From the NCBI GenBank assembly GCA_029959085.1, contig JARWIR010000005.1, positions 34,837,350 to 34,901,349 of the forward strand: 64,000 nt of DNA, given 5' to 3'. Under the pieces are notes generated by a model. The model saw nothing but the letters and a program-made list of their open reading frames with translations. It did not search any database and was not told the DNA's origin. Positions 7,990 through 20,567 of the stretch are shown here, in pieces (the first letter of the stretch is position 1; each line of letters begins with the position of its first letter). Made by a program: the position numbers and the translations under genes. The stretch is from Nemophila menziesii. Taxonomy: Eukaryota > Streptophyta > Magnoliopsida > Boraginales > Hydrophyllaceae.

Positions 7990-10800
7990 TTTATCCAAAC
8001 CACTGGCATAGTTACATCTTATGCTGCTATGTATTCTACTTCTAGTAACCGAAATCTGCTACAGTGTCTTGATTGGAACTATTCCAATTTACTTCTCCTC
8101 TATATAGACACAACCATATTTTGATTTGCTATCATCCACGTTTGAAGCAAAACAAGCATCTATATACCCAATTAGCTTCAACTTATATTCTCCACATATG
8201 AGGAATTGGTCCTTAATACTTCTTAAGTACTTAAGGATAGTCTTTACTACTTTCCAACATTTATCATCAAGGTTACCTTCATACCTACTCGCTACTCCTA
8301 GCGTGTAGTGTACTTTAGGTCTTATACATTTTTCATGGTGTGTTAGATAGATCCTTATTGTTTTAACAAATAGGACTATACACATTCATTCTCTTACTTT
8401 TAGGGTCCTAGAACAAACCCTAACATTAAGAGTAACTCCAAAGCCTATTGTCGAATAGATACTCTTGGAATTTCCATGCGATACTTCTAAAAAAGTATAA
8501 ATGTAGTAAGATTGATATAGGTCAAGTAGCTTCTTTGATCTATATCTGTAGATCCCAATTCAAAGAATATAAGCTACTATCCTAAATATTTCATGGAAAA
8601 CTATTTAACAATCAAAAACTTGGTTAATTGCTTGGTTGGTATATCATATCCCTATGTGATAATATGTCATCTACATATAACATTAGGAAGATAAGTGTAC
8701 TCCCACTAGTCCTTTGTACTCTTATGACTCTTATTCTAAAATCATAAAATCAAACTATTTGATTGTATGAAAGAGAATAATCCAACTTAGTGACATTTCT
8801 AAACCCATTAAATGTATTTTGGAACTTACATATTTTATTATGAGTAAATGGAAATATTAGACCTTTAAGATTGGTCTTAAGGACGTCATAAACTCCCATT
8901 TAGTGAAAACTATTTTTCACATGAAATTACCATATCTCAAAATAATAGTATGTAGTTACCAATCGAAGAATCTGAAATGAATTAAGCATTTCTATCAAAA
9001 AGGAATTCACCATAATAAATGGTTTCCTTTTAATTTGAACGCTTAGCAATTAGAAGGACGTTACAGGTCTCTACCTTACCGTCTACTCCAATCATTTCCC
9101 TAGCACCCATTTACTATAAATGGATCTTATATCTATTAAAGATTCAACCAAAGTACTACTTGTTGATTCTTATAGATACAAATACAGATTCTATGGTTCT
9201 TAACCACTTGTCACTATCTAGACTAGTCATAGCCTCTTCATAGGGATTTAGGATCATCACTTGATGGGGTTATCATCTATATGATCCCCTCATCAACTAT
9301 CACCATTATTACAATTGATTTTGGTGTATGATGATATCTATATAACCTATAGGAAGCTTGTGTACAATAAATTCTTCTTTCTATTGATTTGTTAACTTCC
9401 TTTTTCCAAGAAAGGTTCATGAATCGTCCCTAATCCTCAAAGTGTGAGTCTTGAACCTTAAATGAAACTACTAACTCATCAAGGAAAGAAAGACTGGCAT
9501 GCATCAGATGCTCTTTAGCTTGTATAAATAACTCTGAAATCTTTATTTCATTATGATCTATTTCCACATTATGAATTCCTTCACTATGGAATTCCAATCT
9601 ATAAAGGTTGTCTTCCTTACCACAAACCCTTTGTGTTCAGAATGGTGTGGAAATATTACCTCGTTATTTTATTTGGGTATCCAACAAATCTATATTTGAA
9701 AGATATCAACTCAAGCTTAGCCATCATAAGTCGTTTAGTATAAATTAAACATTTCAAAATCTACATTTTAAGGTTTGATTTATATCATCTCCATACCACA
9801 TATGGATTTTATCGACTGTTTAGTGGGACCTAAGAGTTCATTAAATATGCAATTGACTTTAAAACATAATCCCATAGGAATATTTAAAACCTAGTGAATC
9901 ACTGAGACAAAATCTAATTTTGTCATAGATAATCTATTAATTCATTGCTAAGATATTCACCTACACAGGTTGGTATCTTACTTTCTTCACACTCTTATAT
10001 ACTTGCTTTCAACTTCACTCAATAGTAATTTGAACATTTCAAATTATTTATATTGGTGTTACATTTGGTAAACACATATATATATATCTGTTATATAGTT
10101 TGTGAAGGAGATGAAGTAAGAATATCTATCTTTGGTAAAAGTTCGGACATACCACATACATCAATATATAGTGGACAAAGAACTCATTAACATTGTCTCC
10201 ATTTTCATCAAAATGAGATTTAGTCATATTTCATTGAGATAAGTCTCACAAGTTTCATATGATTCAAAGTCATATTCTTCAAGGAAATCTTCCTTGTGAA
10301 ACTAGTAAACTTTTTCTCACAATTTATGACTTAGTCTATAATACCAAAGATAAGGTTTGATTAGTACGATTATCTATTTTTGATTTATGACAAGAAACAA
10401 TTCTAACACTGTTACGTAGTTACTTTAGGCAATTATAAACACCATATTGTAAGTATCCAATGGGGTGTAATTCATCACTATGAAAAACTCCATTGGTCAT
10501 TTTATATTACATTAATACACCATAACTATCTTATGATCAAATGACCATTTTTTCGAAAACAAGTTTACGAACAAAAACAGTTTTCTTACAATATGTTTTG
10601 CCATATGCATCTTTAAAGAATTAGTTATTACAATTGTGGTTGCAACAATTGCTCCATTACCAAAATTATAATTTAACTTCTCTTATTCTTATTTGTCTAT
10701 TAATCTTTAGATTATGCAACATTTTGCATATTCCTAGACTACTACGAGTATCCAATACCCTTTTCGAGTGATTAATAGAAGTTCAAGAAATTACGAAAAC
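7990..10800 (-). pseudogene. Decayed Copia protease/pol remnant of element 2
   Basis: Only blocks survive. A gag-pre/protease-like stretch near 10790-10620 reads LDTRSSSLGICKML. The RT catalytic block YVDDI is encoded at 8677-8663 inside LMLYVDDILSH. An RNase H N-terminal block (8385-8089) contains RPKVHYTLGVASRYEG and YIDACFASNVDD, matching the end of Copia RT and the start of RNase H; it continues with WNSSNQDTVADF near 8070. Many stops and frame changes separate these. Between about 8700 and 10600 I find no convincing integrase motif. The order protease, RT, RNase H supports Copia. The whole coding region is dead although the LTRs are nearly identical. Confidence 0.8.
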
Positions 10801-11265
10801 AATTTCCATCAATGCCCTTACATTGTTTCTTGGTATTAGATAACTGGTATCTAAAGGTCATACTAAGTTACTTATACATCTTCTAAAGATATTTGAGGAT
10901 TCATGGGAATATCATGCTTAAAATATCTTTTGGATTTCATCTCATGGATACAAGAATATACACTTAGTACCATTACTAAGTTCGTATCACTTTAGACATG
11001 CATCATATACATTCTATGTATCCTCAAGAGACACTTTAGTCAGTAGCTCATTGAGCGTATCAATGAGTCTCAAGTGCATAAGAAAGACTCTCAACTTGCG
11101 GTCACAATTCTTGAGATTACCCAACCAACTTGGGACGATTGGAGAAGTGATTTAGCAGAAATATCGAGAAATCTAATCAAGGGAAGAAATAGGAAACAAC
11201 GCTTTAAGAACACTATTATATAATTGTCAAAGATATGGACTATTATCTAAGAGATATATAATTGG

Positions 11266-11680
11266 AAACTTTAAAACATGAATGAGCCCCCTGGTAGTCA
11301 GGTCGTTTCTCATGCATAATTAAAGTGAATAATGAAACTTTAAAACATGAACGAGCCCCCTGGAAGTCAGGTCGTTTCTCATTCATAATTAAAGTGTGGT
11401 ACATTACCTATTTTATCATATAAAATAAGAGACTCAAAACTATTTAGCCCCCTGGTAGTCAGGTCGTTTCTAATTAGTTTTGTTGAGTTATTCCATCCTA
11501 TAATAGAATATTATCAATCCTACATCCTCTGGGTAGTCCAGACTAAAAACGTAAAATTAATAATTTAATCCTATTATCAAACAATATAGATTTTTATAGT
11601 TTGTACTCGAACTACAAGTTCACCTGGTAGACAGATCAAAACTTGTAAACTTAACAAATTTGAACCTCTATTTGCGATGG
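11266..11680 (-). repeat. Five related stem-loop repeats in the Copia leader
   Basis: Five units share the core CCTGGTAGTCAGG, itself a 4-5 bp stem with a GTAGT loop (complement ACTAC in the RNA sense). The cores lie near 11290, 11360, 11451, 11529 and 11622. Each core is framed by its own longer inverted arms: ACTTTAA...TTAAAGT in units 1 and 2, ACTCAAAAC...GTTTTGTTGAGT in unit 3, TAATAG...CTATTA in unit 4, ACAAGTT...AACTTGT in unit 5. In unit 4 the core is TCTGGGTAGTCCAGA, with paired changes on both sides of the stem. Arms differ between units but stay complementary, which argues for RNA structure rather than chance. They lie in the transcribed leader between PBS and gag, where packaging or dimerisation signals usually sit; that function is inferred. 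Confidence 0.75.
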
Positions 11681-12750
11681 ACAAGTCTCACGAAATATCA
11701 TATATATCGTTTATAATAAACTCAATTTTTTTTTATTATTAAGTGGGAAACACCTACGATTCATAATCTAAGCGTTGGGATGAAAACCAAAACGATCATA
11801 TCGGAAGATCGGGCAAAAACTGTAATTTCGAAAAATACAATTTTGTGGTTTATACAAATTTTTTCCTCAAAAAAATTGCTCTAGAATAGCAAAAACAAAA
11901 AACCTCCTTTTGTGAAATTGCATGAAAGCAATTTTTTTTTCTTTTAATAGTCAGGCAAAAACTAAAATAAGGACTTTCCTTATTTATTTGTTTTTTCTAA
12001 AAATAAAATAAAACATTAAACAATTTAACGATTTAAAAAATAACAATTCTCCAACTAATAAAGAAGCTTTTGTCTTGTTATACACATGACACATCACATG
12101 TGGACTTTTGGATGACAAAGGCGTGCAATTTTTTTTTTCTTTTCGAAAGCAAATAAAACTAACAATTTTAGCAGGCTTTTGATAGACACTCAATCTACCA
12201 TCAAAGCCACTTGCGTTCCCCTTTTTTTTTTTATTTAAAAAAAAACCAAAAAACGATTGAAGGATAATCTCTAACAGTGGTTTGCCAGAATCCAATTAAC
12301 TTTTAATAATAGCAGCATTGAGATGGTTTTCCAATAAAAACAAAACAATGAATCACTTTAAATATATAGAAGCTTCAGTACAATACTAGCTTCTATCTAT
12401 TATACAACAATCGGTAAAGGTTAAGAAAAAAAAAAAAAAAAAAAAAAAATTTGCAGCTTAGCAGCCCTTTATTCCGACAGAGAGATAAAAACAATAAAAG
12501 CATCTCCCTTCTATTAGTACGAAACCCAAATAACAACTCAACAATTGGATTTTTATTTCTTTAGAGAATCATCGACTATTACAACAGTAATATTAAACAA
12601 TTTAATATTAATTATAATACCCAGCTATAATCACATTATAATGATATTATATTCAAACAAAATATTATTATATCTTATATAATAAATCCATTACAGAATC
12701 AAATATTATCAAATAATATCAATTTAAATACCTAAATCGCAACAACCTAG

Positions 12751-12762
12751 GCTCTGATACCA
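12751..12762 (-). other. Primer binding site, initiator tRNA-Met, Copia element 2
   Basis: The minus strand reads TGGTATCAGAGC, two bases inside the 5' LTR. Confidence 0.92.
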
Positions 12763-12764
12763 AT

Positions 12765-14447
12765 TGAAGGAATGCAATAACGATTATATCACATATAATA
12801 CAGCGGAAAATAGAAATTGCACTCCTAAGCCAATCTAGTTGCAATTTAAGAATTTAAATGAAAACAAAGAATATCGATTACATACCTTAACGCTTTGTAT
12901 GAGAATCGAATTGTTTAATACCAGCTTCAAAAGTTTGAAGCCTCCACGCTTTGCACACCGAGCTTGAACCTTACTTCCAGAATCACAATTCTAGCTTGGA
13001 GACAAAAGACCTTTTGTTTCTTGGGGTTTTTTTTTCTTGGTGGAAAAAAAACTGATGGAAAAATTAAGTTCTGTATAATGACTATCATTATATTTATAAA
13101 ACCCCAACAGAAGAAAATGAAAAGACAAGAATAGGAAAAGTCAGGAACGTATAATGAAATTGATTATCTTAATAATCTAGTCCATTACCACTTGTGAAGT
13201 GGATTTGGACTTTCTACATTATACAAAAACAATTGACTAGCCTAGCGGTTAGTGACACATTTCACACTACTAGAGGTTCGTGGTTCGATCCACAAACTTA
13301 TCAATTTTTTCCTTTTCCTTTTTGTCTTAGTTCGGTCTTATATTAGAATATTAAATTGTGCTAGCAAATTAATATACCAATATTCCAAGTATATATTTAA
13401 TTAATATTTATTATCTAATAATAAAATTAATTAACGACATGAAGCAAGATCAATACACTCGTTAGTGTGCGACTACGTGGGTTCATCGTTAAACCGGTAG
13501 TAGTTAATTAAATTAACCACTAATCAAGATTGGCGTCTAACAACACTCACCAACGACCGGATAACGTGAAGTAACTCTGTATAAAGAACCCGGTGAAGAA
13601 TCATACATGTATTCCCTCTATCTTTACAGCTCCGGATCATCCTGGGATATGGTACAACTGTCAAATCCCATTAGAAAATCAACTACGTTACACGTCGATT
13701 ATCAACGATTGAAGAATGACCTAAGAAACTCATTTCTTCATTCATTCTATCACCTTGGCCAAGGATTCGATACAATCGTTATAATCTTATGACATCGTAG
13801 AGCTCAAACTCTTTACCTAGAGTTGATAGATTCCATCTTGACTCATCCCTAGGAGCATATATACTTAGCTACGTCCAATATCCTTTCGACTAGTATTATG
13901 ACACACTAGTAGTCCAGTATCAAAACATAACAAGCACATACACAACTAGTGATGATCTCAGGTCAAAGGATTACAAGTATAAAAATCCTTATAGAGATTA
14001 ACCTACTTGACAGTTCAAGGTAATTAACCATTAGGAATCTCTAGTTTTAGCCGGTTCGATAATCACATCTCTATGTGCATTATCTATGCACCTAACTCGG
14101 TAAACGAGAACTACCGATATTTATCCAATAAATACTTGTTAGCTACATATTAATCTAACCGGATTATCGAGTTCCTAACTCGATGATCCTACGATTAAGA
14201 ACAAGTTTAGATTAAGTCCTCTAAGCTAGATTCTCATTATCATAACACCTTATGATATCTAGTTTGTAACTTAATCAAGGATTTGCCTTTATATTATGTA
14301 GATTAATACCATAATCATAAAGGCGTGCCATATATTCAAGGAAACAATTTCTTTAATCAAAACTGTAGGGATAACTATTATCGTGTACAGTAAACACTTG
14401 TGTTCAATTCATTACAAGACGATCGGGGTTAGGGCATAATTCCAACA
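12765..14447 (-). repeat. 5' LTR of Copia element 2
   Basis: 1683 bp, with the same ends as the other LTR. It differs by nine substitutions (for example GGTTCGATCC here versus GGTTCTATCC) and a 2 bp insertion (TTGTGTTC versus TTGTTC). Confidence 0.96.
13238..13291 (+). other. tRNA-like A box / B box pair inside the LTR (right copy)
   Basis: TAGCCTAGCGG (13238-13248) and the canonical B box GGTTCGATCC (13282-13291). Same structure as in the left LTR, antisense to the element. Confidence 0.5.
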
Positions 14448-14452
14448 CAAAC

Positions 14453-15545
14453 AATTTAAATGGTTTGAAGATTTGCAATCTGTTGAGTGCAGGCTAGTCA
14501 TGAACTTAAATATATAGTTATATACATAAAACAAAATGACTAAGTGTTGAACAAGCGAGGGAGAGAATCAGAAAAATTCTTTGTCCACCAAGTGCTTGTA
14601 CATAACTATTCTATTCTTGCATTTGAAGTGCTTTTTTTAATAGAAGACATATATTAAAGCGTTGATTATTTCATTACAAGTAAAACATTGTCCCCATCCT
14701 TTAAGCATCGCTTTGGTAAAGTAAGAGATCTTGAATATACCACACATCGAATCTCAGGATGCAAACATATTGTAGACTTAAATCAAGATATTTAGGATGT
14801 CTATTTAATTGAAAATTTGTAGGACTTTTTTGAAATTGTAAAATAGATAAGTATTCAATCAAGATTTCAAAAAGTATACTACTACAAATTTCTGGATATA
14901 TGATATAGAAACTCTAGATTTATAACCCACACAAATAAAAAGTCGTCCACTTAAGCTCTAGAGTAATTTTTTTTCTTTTTCCTTCTTTTGTTTCTTTCAT
15001 AATCTTTTGTTTTTTATTTTTTTTATTAGAAATGGACAGTAGGTTATTATACAGTTTGATAAATAATAAATTTTCGGTTTGTATTATTTGGTTTCTCTCT
15101 TTTGATGTGATGTTTAGAATTGTTCTCATGATGGTTGTTTAATTTTGAATGATATTATAATGGTTAGAATTATTCTTGATTTGGTATACTGACAGTATTA
15201 GCATTTAGTGGGGGTGTGGGTGTGATTAGCCTTCATTATTATTGATCGACTAATTTTTAACGCACAAAGGACATTGTCTTCTTTATTATTGAATAAATAT
15301 CTGATTATGAATGCATCAATAATGCCACATGGCCATTTATCTTCTAAGTTTAGTAAATTAGAAATAGGTTAAATGGTTAATCTTGTTTGATTTTTTTGGT
15401 GCCTCGGCATCTTCCATTGTCCCCAAAAAAAAAAAACAGATATACTTCCGGTCTATTTTTATTTTATCCATTTTTTTTTTCACAAAGACTATAAATGGTA
15501 TTTAATATTTTCACTTCTTACACAAATACTCTTAATTTTTTTTTA
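14453..15545. other. Displaced upstream region of the DC1 gene, then AT-rich spacer
   Basis: Bases from 14453 continue the host sequence interrupted by the Copia insertion, so they are the original 5' flank of DC1 (minus strand). At about 14881 the sequence CTACTACAAATTTCTGG resembles a CACTA terminus and could mark the left end of the CACTA element whose transposase starts at 17070; this is weak. No gene is visible. Confidence 0.45.
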
Positions 15546-15640
15546 TATATAGGAGAGTCATTTTTGGACTTGAAGACATTAACTCGAACCTGCACCACTA
15601 GATTAGATGACCAAGACCCTAACCAATGAACTAATCCCAA
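15546..15640 (-). mobile_element. tRNA-derived SINE, copy 2
   Basis: On the minus strand an A-box-like TTAGTTCATTGGTTAG (15634-15619) and a B box GGTTCGAGTT (15590-15581) are followed by a tail CAAAAATGACTCTCCTATATAT. The tail matches the SINE at 3948-4052. Confidence 0.65.
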
Positions 15641-16009
15641 CTGGTTTAATACTCTTAATTAATATAAAGGAGATCATTTATTATAATACATTTTCAACTA
15701 TTTAATTAGGGATAATATAGGAAAAAGTAGAAAAAAAGTGTCCTAGTATTAAAAAAAGACAAACAATACTGGTCACCCTCTTTTAGAATATTGTACAAAT
15801 AAATATGGACGGAGAAAGTATTGGCTTTTGTACAAAAGTAAAAATTAGCTTTAGTGTTGTATCCCTCTTGAAAACAAAATTCGAACATTTTCCGTACTTC
15901 ATCTATACGTTACAATGATATTATTAGCGGTGATATTATTGTCATCAGATAATATGTGATCCTTTGCAGCGGCATATAAATGTCGTCTATTTAGTGGGTA
16001 ACTAAAAAA

Positions 16010-16400
16010 GGAAAAAAGACTCTAAAAGTACCCATTATTTCAAAATTAGACAAATAGGTACCCAACCTTTTTACAGAAAACAAGCAGGTACTCAACATTT
16101 TTTATTTGGTCCAACTGTTAGTACCGATTGTCAATACAAACCGTTAAATGTTGACGTTGTCAAGGATATGTGTACCTAATTGTCCTTTCTAAAATTACCT
16201 GGGTACTTACTTGGCATTTTTAAAATTTCTTGAGTACCTCGGTGTATTTTTCACTTTTATTTTATAATCAGAAAGTATTTGTCATGTAGGTACCTAACGT
16301 GAAATAGATGGCGGATAGTAACAGTTAGACTAAAATTGAAATATTGGGTACTTATTTGTCCTGCTCACCATCCACTAAGTACCCATGGGGTCTTTTTCCC
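16010..16400. mobile_element. Long-TIR MITE of about 390 bp
   Basis: The left end GGAAAAAAGACTC... is mirrored by the right end ...GTCTTTTTCCC. The inverted arms share several blocks, among them GACAAATA-GTACCCAA and the region around CCAACTGTTAGTACC, over about 120 bases. The motif GTACC/GGTAC recurs throughout. Flanks ACTAAAAA (left) and TTACAAAAA (right) may be a degenerate 9 bp duplication, which would fit a Mutator-type origin. No coding frame. Confidence 0.75.
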
Positions 16401-17069
16401 TTACAAAAATTAAAAAAACCCATAGAATAGAGACGACAATTGTTGTCGCTAATGTATAAATACTATAACGATATAAGATTATTCTCGATATTAATTTTTA
16501 TTAGCGACGAACTACTTAACAAATTAAAAATATACTTCAAATGTCATCGCTAATGATATTCATCATTAGCGACGAAAATATGTTGTCGTTAGTGTATAAA
16601 GTAGCGACAAACATTAGGCCATTAGCAACGTTGTTTTGTTGTAACTAATCATGCGCATGAAACGTATGCAGTGAATTAGACAGAAACTTCACTCAAAACC
16701 CACCCAAACACTTTTCCTCCCTATTTCTCAAACCCCCAGACCCTACCTAAGCCACAGGACCACTCTAATCTGCAACTTGTTCTCTGCCACGTCATTAACC
16801 AAGACGCCCATCACTTACTTACACACGTGGGGCCCACTTCAACATCAAAATTACCATTAATTTGGCCAAAAATAGATATTTTCTAAATTTTACTCTTTTC
16901 GTAATCCGTTCTATTCACTTACGTGTTTAACTATGTTTTGGTTATAGAAATACAATGTTTATTAATGTCGTACATTTAAGGGTTATAAAATTTGTTTTTG
17001 ATATAATCGATCTTTTTAGATATAGTTTGTAATTTTGGTTATAATTACATGATTTACTTAATCTAGACG
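16401..17069. repeat. CACTA subterminal repeats
   Basis: Short direct and inverted copies of TTAGCGACGA / GTCGCTAATG occur between about 16431 and 16625, for example GTTGTCGCTAATG, CATCATTAGCGACGAAAAT and GTTGTCGTTAGTG. Such clustered subterminal repeats in front of a TNP2-type gene are typical of CACTA elements, where TNPA-type protein binds. A related motif also occurs just left of the MITE (near 15970-15990), so the MITE probably inserted into this region. Confidence 0.6.
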
Positions 17070-19900
17070 ATGGATCCGATTATTGAGAAGAGTTTGATTA
17101 AATAAAAGAATTATGTTACTATGGAATATTTGTTGGGTGCGATGATTTATTAAATTTGCGGAAAAGTATATGGATAGTACGACTCACATTTTTTGTTCGT
17201 GTAACCGTTGTTTGAATAATCAAATATTTTGTATAGACATTGTTAGATCGAATATTTCAAGGAATGGGATTTTGTCAACCTATGAGGTGTGGGAAAAACA
17301 CGGTGAAAAAGAAAAAAATATCGTGAATAACCCGACCCCAATCATGGAAGATGAAATGATGAATGTGTGTGAAGATTTGAGACCCACTTTTTATGTTGGG
17401 GGTCAATCGGATGACACCGAGATAGGTGACGAGAATCTTAAAAGACAATGTTGTGATTGTTTTGACACTTTCTTTGAGGAAATGAAAAGTGAGTTGTATC
17501 CCAGTTCCATATCAATGGGCTCGTTGAATTTCAATTCTAAGTTAATGCACACCAAAGTGAAGAACAATTGGACAAACACCTCATTCACTGAACTACTTCA
17601 ACTATTGTGTTGTATTTTTCCTGAAGGACATACTTTGCTTTCATCGTACAAGAAGTGCAACAAATAGGTAAAAAATTTGGGTATGTGATACATTACAATC
17701 GATGATTGTTTAAATGATTGTGCTTTCTATTAAAGATAGAATGAAAAACTTGAGAAATGGTCATTACGTGGTGAATCTAGGTGGAATTTAAAGAAAGGAA
17801 AGAAAGCACCACATAAAAAACTACGACATTTCCCCATTGCACCAAGATTTCATCGAATGTAAGCTTTGTGGCACATATACAATTTGACACCATGCGGTAA
17901 AAAGTACATAAAAAGATGTGTTACGTCATCCAGTCGATGGTACTAGTTGGATAACGTTTGACGAGTGGAATTTAGAGTTTTCCAGTGATCCGCAAAATGC
18001 ACGATAGGGTTTTGGAATCGATGGGATTTGCCCTTTATCCATGAAAAACAACTCATATATCTCGTGGCTTGTTATATTAACAGTGTAGAACTTTCCATCG
18101 TGGTTATGCATGAAAGAATCCACTTTTATGCTTACTTTGTTGATTTTGATCCGCGTTCATCTGGTGAAGATATATGTGTTGGAAATATTGTGGGATAAAA
18201 GGATCCTTGTATATAATGCTCATACTAAGGAAGAATTTATAATGAAGGTTTGTGTGTTTTTTACGATTAATGATTACCCGACTAGGTCATATATTCAGAA
18301 TGGCAGGGACAAGGTTACATAGCTTGCTCTGAATGCATATATTCTACGTCGTCCTTGAAGGTGAGTAAAGTTTTATATATTTTGATCACGCATGTTGGCC
18401 ACCTATTCGATATTTTTTTAGAAAAGACGTATAGTCGTTCGCTAATTGCGAGCATATGGCCTCGCCTAGGAAATATCGCCATGTAAATATTCAGATGCAG
18501 CGTAATAGGTTACCTTTTGTGTTTCTCCGTAAATAAAAGGACTTTAGTGGAAAAGTTAGAAAGCAAAAAATTCCTCAAGATTTTAACTGGTTGAAAAAAG
18601 TTGTCTTCTACAATTTACCTTATTGGCGGGATAGCTAATTGTAACATAATATTGATGTTATGTATGTTGAGATAAAATATGTGTGATATTTACGTGGTAA
18701 TGTAGTTTCCTATATTGGAAATTTAGAAAAGATGATGCGAACGCGAGGAAGGATCTGACAGATTTGGGTATACGGAAAGAGTCTTGGTTGTTCGAGGACC
18801 GAGGTAGATTGATGTTGTCGCGCGCAAAGTATGTGATTCCCCCGGACAAGCAACATCTTTTTCTAGATTGGTTGAAGGCGCAAAAGTTTCCCGATGGATT
18901 TTCATCTAGTTTGAGGAAAACGTTTTGAGTTATGCGAGAAAGGTCATTGGTATGAAATCCCATATGGCTGTCACATAATGATGCAATGTCTTCTTGTAGA
19001 AAGTATCCCAGGATTGTTCGATGATACAACTACGATCGATATGATAATAGGGTTGTGCAACCCGTTTAGGAATGTTTGTACAAAAAACCTAAGTATGAAA
19101 GAACTAGAAGACTAAAAAGATGAAGTGGTCATTCTTATGTGCAAGCTTGAAATAAAGTTTCCTCCCGTATTTTTGACATAATGGACCACCTAATCATACA
19201 CTTGTACGATGAATCCAAGTTAGGTGGACCGGTTCAAATGTGTTAGAGGTACCCGTTCAAAAGGTATTTGAAGAAGCTAAAATAATATATTTGGAATCCG
19301 GCTAGACCTGAGGGTTCAATCATCAAGAGATACATTTTCAAATAGACATTAACATTTATATCACATCAACAAGAAGAAAGAACACAATTTAACAATCCAT
19401 GTTAATATGGTGAGACGCTCCCAAAACCCAAACAACTTTCCGTGTTTAAGTGTCTTTGTCAACTAATGTTTAAAAAGGAATTTTGTACGTTACCACACAA
19501 AAAAGGAGAGAATTGATTGGTACGTCCTCCAGAATTGCGACAAGAATAACCCATATATGATGTAGGTATTAAAAAAGTTTAATCTATCTACATTAAAAAT
19601 GTTAACACTCATGTTTATGTATAGTGAACACAAGTCTTCCTTACGGGTCCCTGATGTAGAAAGAATTTACCTAGAGAAGTTTCGTCGATGGTTTCTGAAA
19701 AAGGTATTTAAGTTTTCAATTTTTAGCACAAATATTACAGTATGACAATTAATAGTTATTAGTGGTTATGCATTTTATGCCGATAAAATTATTTCATTAG
19801 CCAATTTGTCCAGTGGTCTCACATATAGATTTGATTCAGGTGTTAGAAACAGGATAAAATAGGTTTCTAGTGAAAAGGGTGGTCGCTCCTAGAGTGTGAC
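17070..19900 (+). pseudogene. CACTA (En/Spm) TNP2-type transposase, decayed
   Basis: TNP2 is the DNA cleavage transposase of CACTA elements. A possible start lies at 17070 (MDPIIEKSL); the longest clean frame is 17170-17667 and contains the transposase-associated domain with FCSCNRCLNN and the VWEKHGE block. Further blocks follow in shifting frames: LRHFPIAPRFHR (about 17830), YNAHTKEEFIMK...FTINDYP (18200-18290), a GMKSH block (about 18950), CKLE...PP (about 19140), YLKKLK...NPARPEGS (about 19265-19320) and FRRWFLKK (about 19685). The order matches the TNP2 family. Stops and frameshifts are numerous. From 18246 onward the sequence is duplicated at 42749. Confidence 0.85.
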
Positions 19901-20562
19901 AATAAATCAACACAAAAGAAGAGAAGCAACTAACCGCTAGTGTAAGGATCGTTCAAGGTAATATATAAGTAAAACCAGGATATTCGTCTCCACATGGATT
20001 ACGAGGTTATGATTAAGTGTTTAAACAGAAAGTAAATTGATTGCTAAAATAAAGAGAGGAAATTTTTGTTATGTTTTTGTATTTAAAAGCTAGACGCAAG
20101 AAAGTAAATCCAAAGATAGACTACATTAAAGTAATAAATAATTAAAATATAATACTTAAATGGGAGATATACTTGAGTCTCGCTAGGAAATCATCAAAGT
20201 TCATTAATTCACAGTTTATTACTTAAACGGGAGATATACTTGAGACCTTCCCTAATTTTACCATCAAAGAAGTTAGACCAAGTCTTTTTAAGTGACTCGT
20301 TTTCTGTAGTTTCCAAGATTGTGGTCTCTACTTGCAATGATGATGGCAATCTCGGCAGATCTAATCTAAAATTGGGTACAAAATCTGAAGTGATGACTTC
20401 AGTTTTCTTATTTATACTCAACTCTTTTTGTAATGAAGGAAAAGCTTCTATATTTGTACTTCACCAGTGTTCTGACTTGGTTTATATGGGGTAGTTTCAA
20501 ATCTGATAACACTTTAAGTTAACTTTTGATTACTTATAGTAGATCTATTATTATTTTATTGA
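19901..20562. other. Unassigned sequence of duplicated unit, copy A
   Basis: Contains a partial tandem repeat of about 60 bp (GGGAGATATACTTGAG at about 20161 and 20230) and open frames of up to 84 codons (20240-20494, plus) that are kept in copy B (44727-44981) with about a dozen changes. I recognise no domain. Confidence 0.4.
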
Positions 20563-20567
20563 ACAGG

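Larger units (their letters stand above)
6004..14447 (-). mobile_element. Complete Copia LTR retrotransposon, non-autonomous (element 2)
   Basis: Two LTRs (6004-7684 and 12765-14447) enclose a 5.1 kb interior, flanked by a perfect 5 bp target duplication CAAAC (5999-6003 and 14448-14452). On the minus strand the order is 5' LTR (right), tRNA-Met PBS (12762-12751), a long leader with hairpin repeats (about 11680-11266), decayed gag/protease (about 10800-10600), RT (YVDDI at 8677-8663), RNase H (8385-about 7990), polypurine tract (7695-7685), 3' LTR (left). I counted nine substitutions and one 2 bp indel between LTRs (about 0.5%), so insertion is recent, yet the interior is full of stops. It must have been mobilised by an autonomous relative. 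It inserted into the 5' flank of the DC1 gene in the same orientation. Confidence 0.95.

Noticed and set aside
9600..10600. Possible Copia integrase core in element 2
   Set aside because: I could not find the D-D-E or HHCC blocks in any minus-strand frame; too degraded or deleted.
11984..12295. 103-codon minus-strand frame
   Set aside because: Falls in the non-coding leader of Copia element 2; Phe/Lys-rich translation of AT-rich DNA.
20240..20494. 84-codon frame kept in both duplicated copies (44727-44981) as a possible gene
   Set aside because: Conserved because of the recent duplication; about a dozen changes without clear synonymous bias, and no recognisable domain.
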